Positions 5,285 through 6,048 of a stretch of DNA of 6,048 bases are shown here, one piece after another. The stretch is from RYN-433 sp036558265. Its GTDB lineage: Bacteria; Planctomycetota; Phycisphaerae; Tepidisphaerales; Tepidisphaeraceae. The translations under genes were made by a program, and so were the position numbers. The DNA is taken from positions 1 through 6,048 of the forward strand of contig DATBFY010000190.1 in the NCBI GenBank assembly GCA_036558265.1, in the 5' to 3' direction. The notes under the pieces were generated by a model. That model saw only the letters and a program-made list of their open reading frames with translations. It did not search any database and was not told the DNA's origin. How positions within the stretch are numbered: position 1 is the first letter of the stretch; each line of letters opens with the position of its first letter.

Positions 5285-5301
5285 GTTCCGCACAGCGGAA
5301 C
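5285..5301. terminator. Hairpin GTTCCGC-GCGGAAC at the end of the SufT-like gene
   Basis: GTTCCGC (5285-5291), loop ACA, GCGGAAC (5295-5301) is a perfect 7-bp stem directly abutting the stop codon of the minus-strand SufT-like gene (5302). Read on the minus strand it follows the stop immediately. It lacks a T-run (CTTCCC follows). It shares its core with 5187-5201, so the two may be copies of one dispersed palindrome or serve the two convergent transcripts. Confidence 0.45.
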
Positions 5302-5763
5302 CTACAGCATTCCAAGGGTTAACAGCGCCGTCTCGCTCATCATGTCGCGCGACCAGGGCGGATCCCAAACCAGTTCCACCGCGGCCCCTTTGACCTCGGC
5401 GATGGCTTCCACGCGCCGCTCGACGTCACCGGGCAACGAACCCGCCACCGGGCACGCCGGCGCCGTCAGCGTCATCCGGATCGTCACGTTCCGCTCGTCG
5501 TCGATCTCGATGTCGTAGATCAGACCCAGCTCGTAAATGTCGACCGGGATCTCGGGGTCGTAGACGGTCTTGAGCGCGGCGATGATCTTGCCTTCGAGCA
5601 GCTTGTACTCGATCGTTTTGCGCTCGGGCGCCACGGGCGTGAGCCGGTTCTGGTGTCCCGCCGGCGGCAGTGTGACCGGCGGCGCGTCCGGGGCGCGCTC
5701 CAGTTTTGGCATCGCGTCGCCCGGGGTCTGTTGCTCACTTACCTGCGGAGATTGATCCGACAT
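5302..5763 (-). CDS. sufT: SufT/MIP18-family Fe-S cluster assembly protein
   Basis: 153 residues. The C-terminal domain (about 55-153) matches the SUF-associated DUF59/MIP18 family, which helps mature or deliver Fe-S clusters: YDPEIPVDIYELGLIYDI (68-85), MTLTAPACPVA (97-107) with the conserved Cys104, then VWDPPW and MMSETALLTLGML at the C-terminus. Residues 1-54 are a Pro/Gln-rich extension without recognised domain. The ATG at 5763 is chosen because AGGAGG lies 5 bases upstream; an in-frame ATG at 5874 would add 37 charged residues but has no comparable ribosome binding site. It sits 156 bases downstream of sufE on the same strand, supporting a role in Fe-S assembly. SufT is the name used for related proteins in other bacteria; exact orthology is not established. 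Confidence 0.9.
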   Translation of the reverse strand: MSDQSPQVSEQQTPGDAMPKLERAPDAPPVTLPPAGHQNRLTPVAPERKTIEYKLLEGKIIAALKTVYDPEIPVDIYELGLIYDIEIDDERNVTIRMTLTAPACPVAGSLPGDVERRVEAIAEVKGAAVELVWDPPWSRDMMSETALLTLGML

Positions 5764-5882
5764 CGCAACCTCCTGCTGCTGTTCGTGCTGCCGCCGGAGT
5801 TCATCGACCTTCCCCGAGTGCGGCAACACGGGGAGGTGCGTACGCTCGCGCTTATCGTCGTTCGCTTCGCTCATCGTCCCGT

Positions 5883-5910
5883 CACGTCCTCACGTTACAC
5901 GTCTTCACGT
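5883..5910. repeat. CACGT array between sufE and the SufT-like gene
   Basis: CACGT begins at 5883, 5891, 5898 and 5906, that is at steps of 8, 7 and 8 bases. On the minus strand this reads as two copies of a 15-base unit (AACGTGARGACGTG plus one base) in tandem with two mismatches. It lies just after the sufE stop, in the sufE-sufT spacer, and would be part of the transcript if the genes are co-transcribed. Confidence 0.55.
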
Positions 5911-5919
5911 TCCAGGCCC

Positions 5920-6048
5920 TCACGACACGATCTCGCTCGCCAGCGCCCGGATCCGCGCCACCATCCCCGCCAGCCCGTTGCGCCGCTGGACGGTGATGAA
6001 CTGCTCGAGGCCGATGCGGCGGAAGAAGCCTTCGATGTCGAAGGCGAG
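5920..6048 (-). CDS. sufE: SufE family cysteine desulfurase activator, C-terminal 42 residues
   Basis: The frame is open from the right edge to a TGA at 5922-5920 and gives 42 residues; the rest, including the active Cys loop, lies outside the window. The end reads FFRRIGLEQFITVQRRNGLAGMVARIRALA, in which the GL-x(4-5)-Q-RRNGL-xx-M-xx-RIRALA pattern is the typical C-terminal helix region of SufE (FFxxLGLxxHLSxxRxNGLxxMVxRIRxxA). SufE takes sulfur from the cysteine desulfurase SufS and passes it to the SUF scaffold in the cytoplasm. The SufT-like gene follows on the same strand. CsdE is a close relative and cannot be excluded from so short a piece. Confidence 0.88.
   Translation of the reverse strand, partial: LAFDIEGFFRRIGLEQFITVQRRNGLAGMVARIRALASEIVS

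Noticed and set aside
3979..5322. 447-codon frame overlapping the hydrolase gene in another frame, and a 341-codon minus-strand frame at 3971-4996
   Set aside because: Both are Arg/Gly-rich by-products of high GC. The hydrolase frame has a complete catalytic triad and ribosome binding site.
5764..5874. 37-residue extension of the SufT-like protein from the ATG at 5874
   Set aside because: The ATG at 5763 has AGGAGG at ideal spacing, while 5874 has only a weak GGGACG. The upstream start is not excluded entirely.
1..6048. CRISPR array, transposase, phage or defence genes
   Set aside because: No direct repeats of 25-40 bp with spacers and no matching protein motifs were seen on either strand.

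Overview
The window is GC-rich bacterial DNA with tightly packed genes on both strands. It most likely comes from a planctomycete (phylum Planctomycetota). The best evidence is the exported hydrolase at 3968-5185, whose N-terminus carries a LEGRIVLS motif of the LEPR-XLL type, seen in planctomycete surface and secreted proteins, followed by a pre-peptidase C-terminal (PPC) domain. This assignment is inferred from motifs, not from a search.

Layout from left to right. Positions 1-1140 (minus) hold the N-terminal 380 residues of an exported DUF4139-like protein that runs off the left edge. Positions 1345-1743 (minus) hold atpC, the F-type ATP synthase epsilon subunit, without atpD beside it. A 265-bp divergent promoter region (1744-2008) separates atpC from greA (2009-2476, plus), and the greA side has an extended -10 box and a structured leader. 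A 142-bp spacer with repeat-like DNA leads to tRNA-Thr(UGU) at 2619-2691 (plus), which converges with an SMR-family exporter of the SugE/Gdx type (2701-3039, minus). Divergent from the exporter is a stand-alone CoaB-like phosphopantothenate-cysteine ligase (3167-3874, plus), then the exported lipase-like hydrolase (3968-5185, plus). A palindrome-rich convergent spacer (5186-5301) follows. Last come a SufT/MIP18-family protein (5302-5763, minus) and, upstream of it on the same strand, the C-terminal end of sufE (5920-6048, minus).

Most genes are housekeeping: energy (atpC), transcription elongation (greA), translation (tRNA-Thr), coenzyme A synthesis (coaB) and Fe-S cluster assembly (sufE-sufT). 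The accessory part is two exported proteins and a small exporter. Only sufE-sufT looks like a functional operon.

I see no CRISPR array, transposase, phage gene or defence system. The most unusual signals are non-coding: short arrays with about a 7-bp period but different unit sequences in several spacers; a greA leader with mutually exclusive hairpins; a cluster of palindromes between two convergent genes; and a GGTCTGACC palindrome inside a larger inverted repeat downstream of atpC. No stretch above 300 bp lacks a gene.
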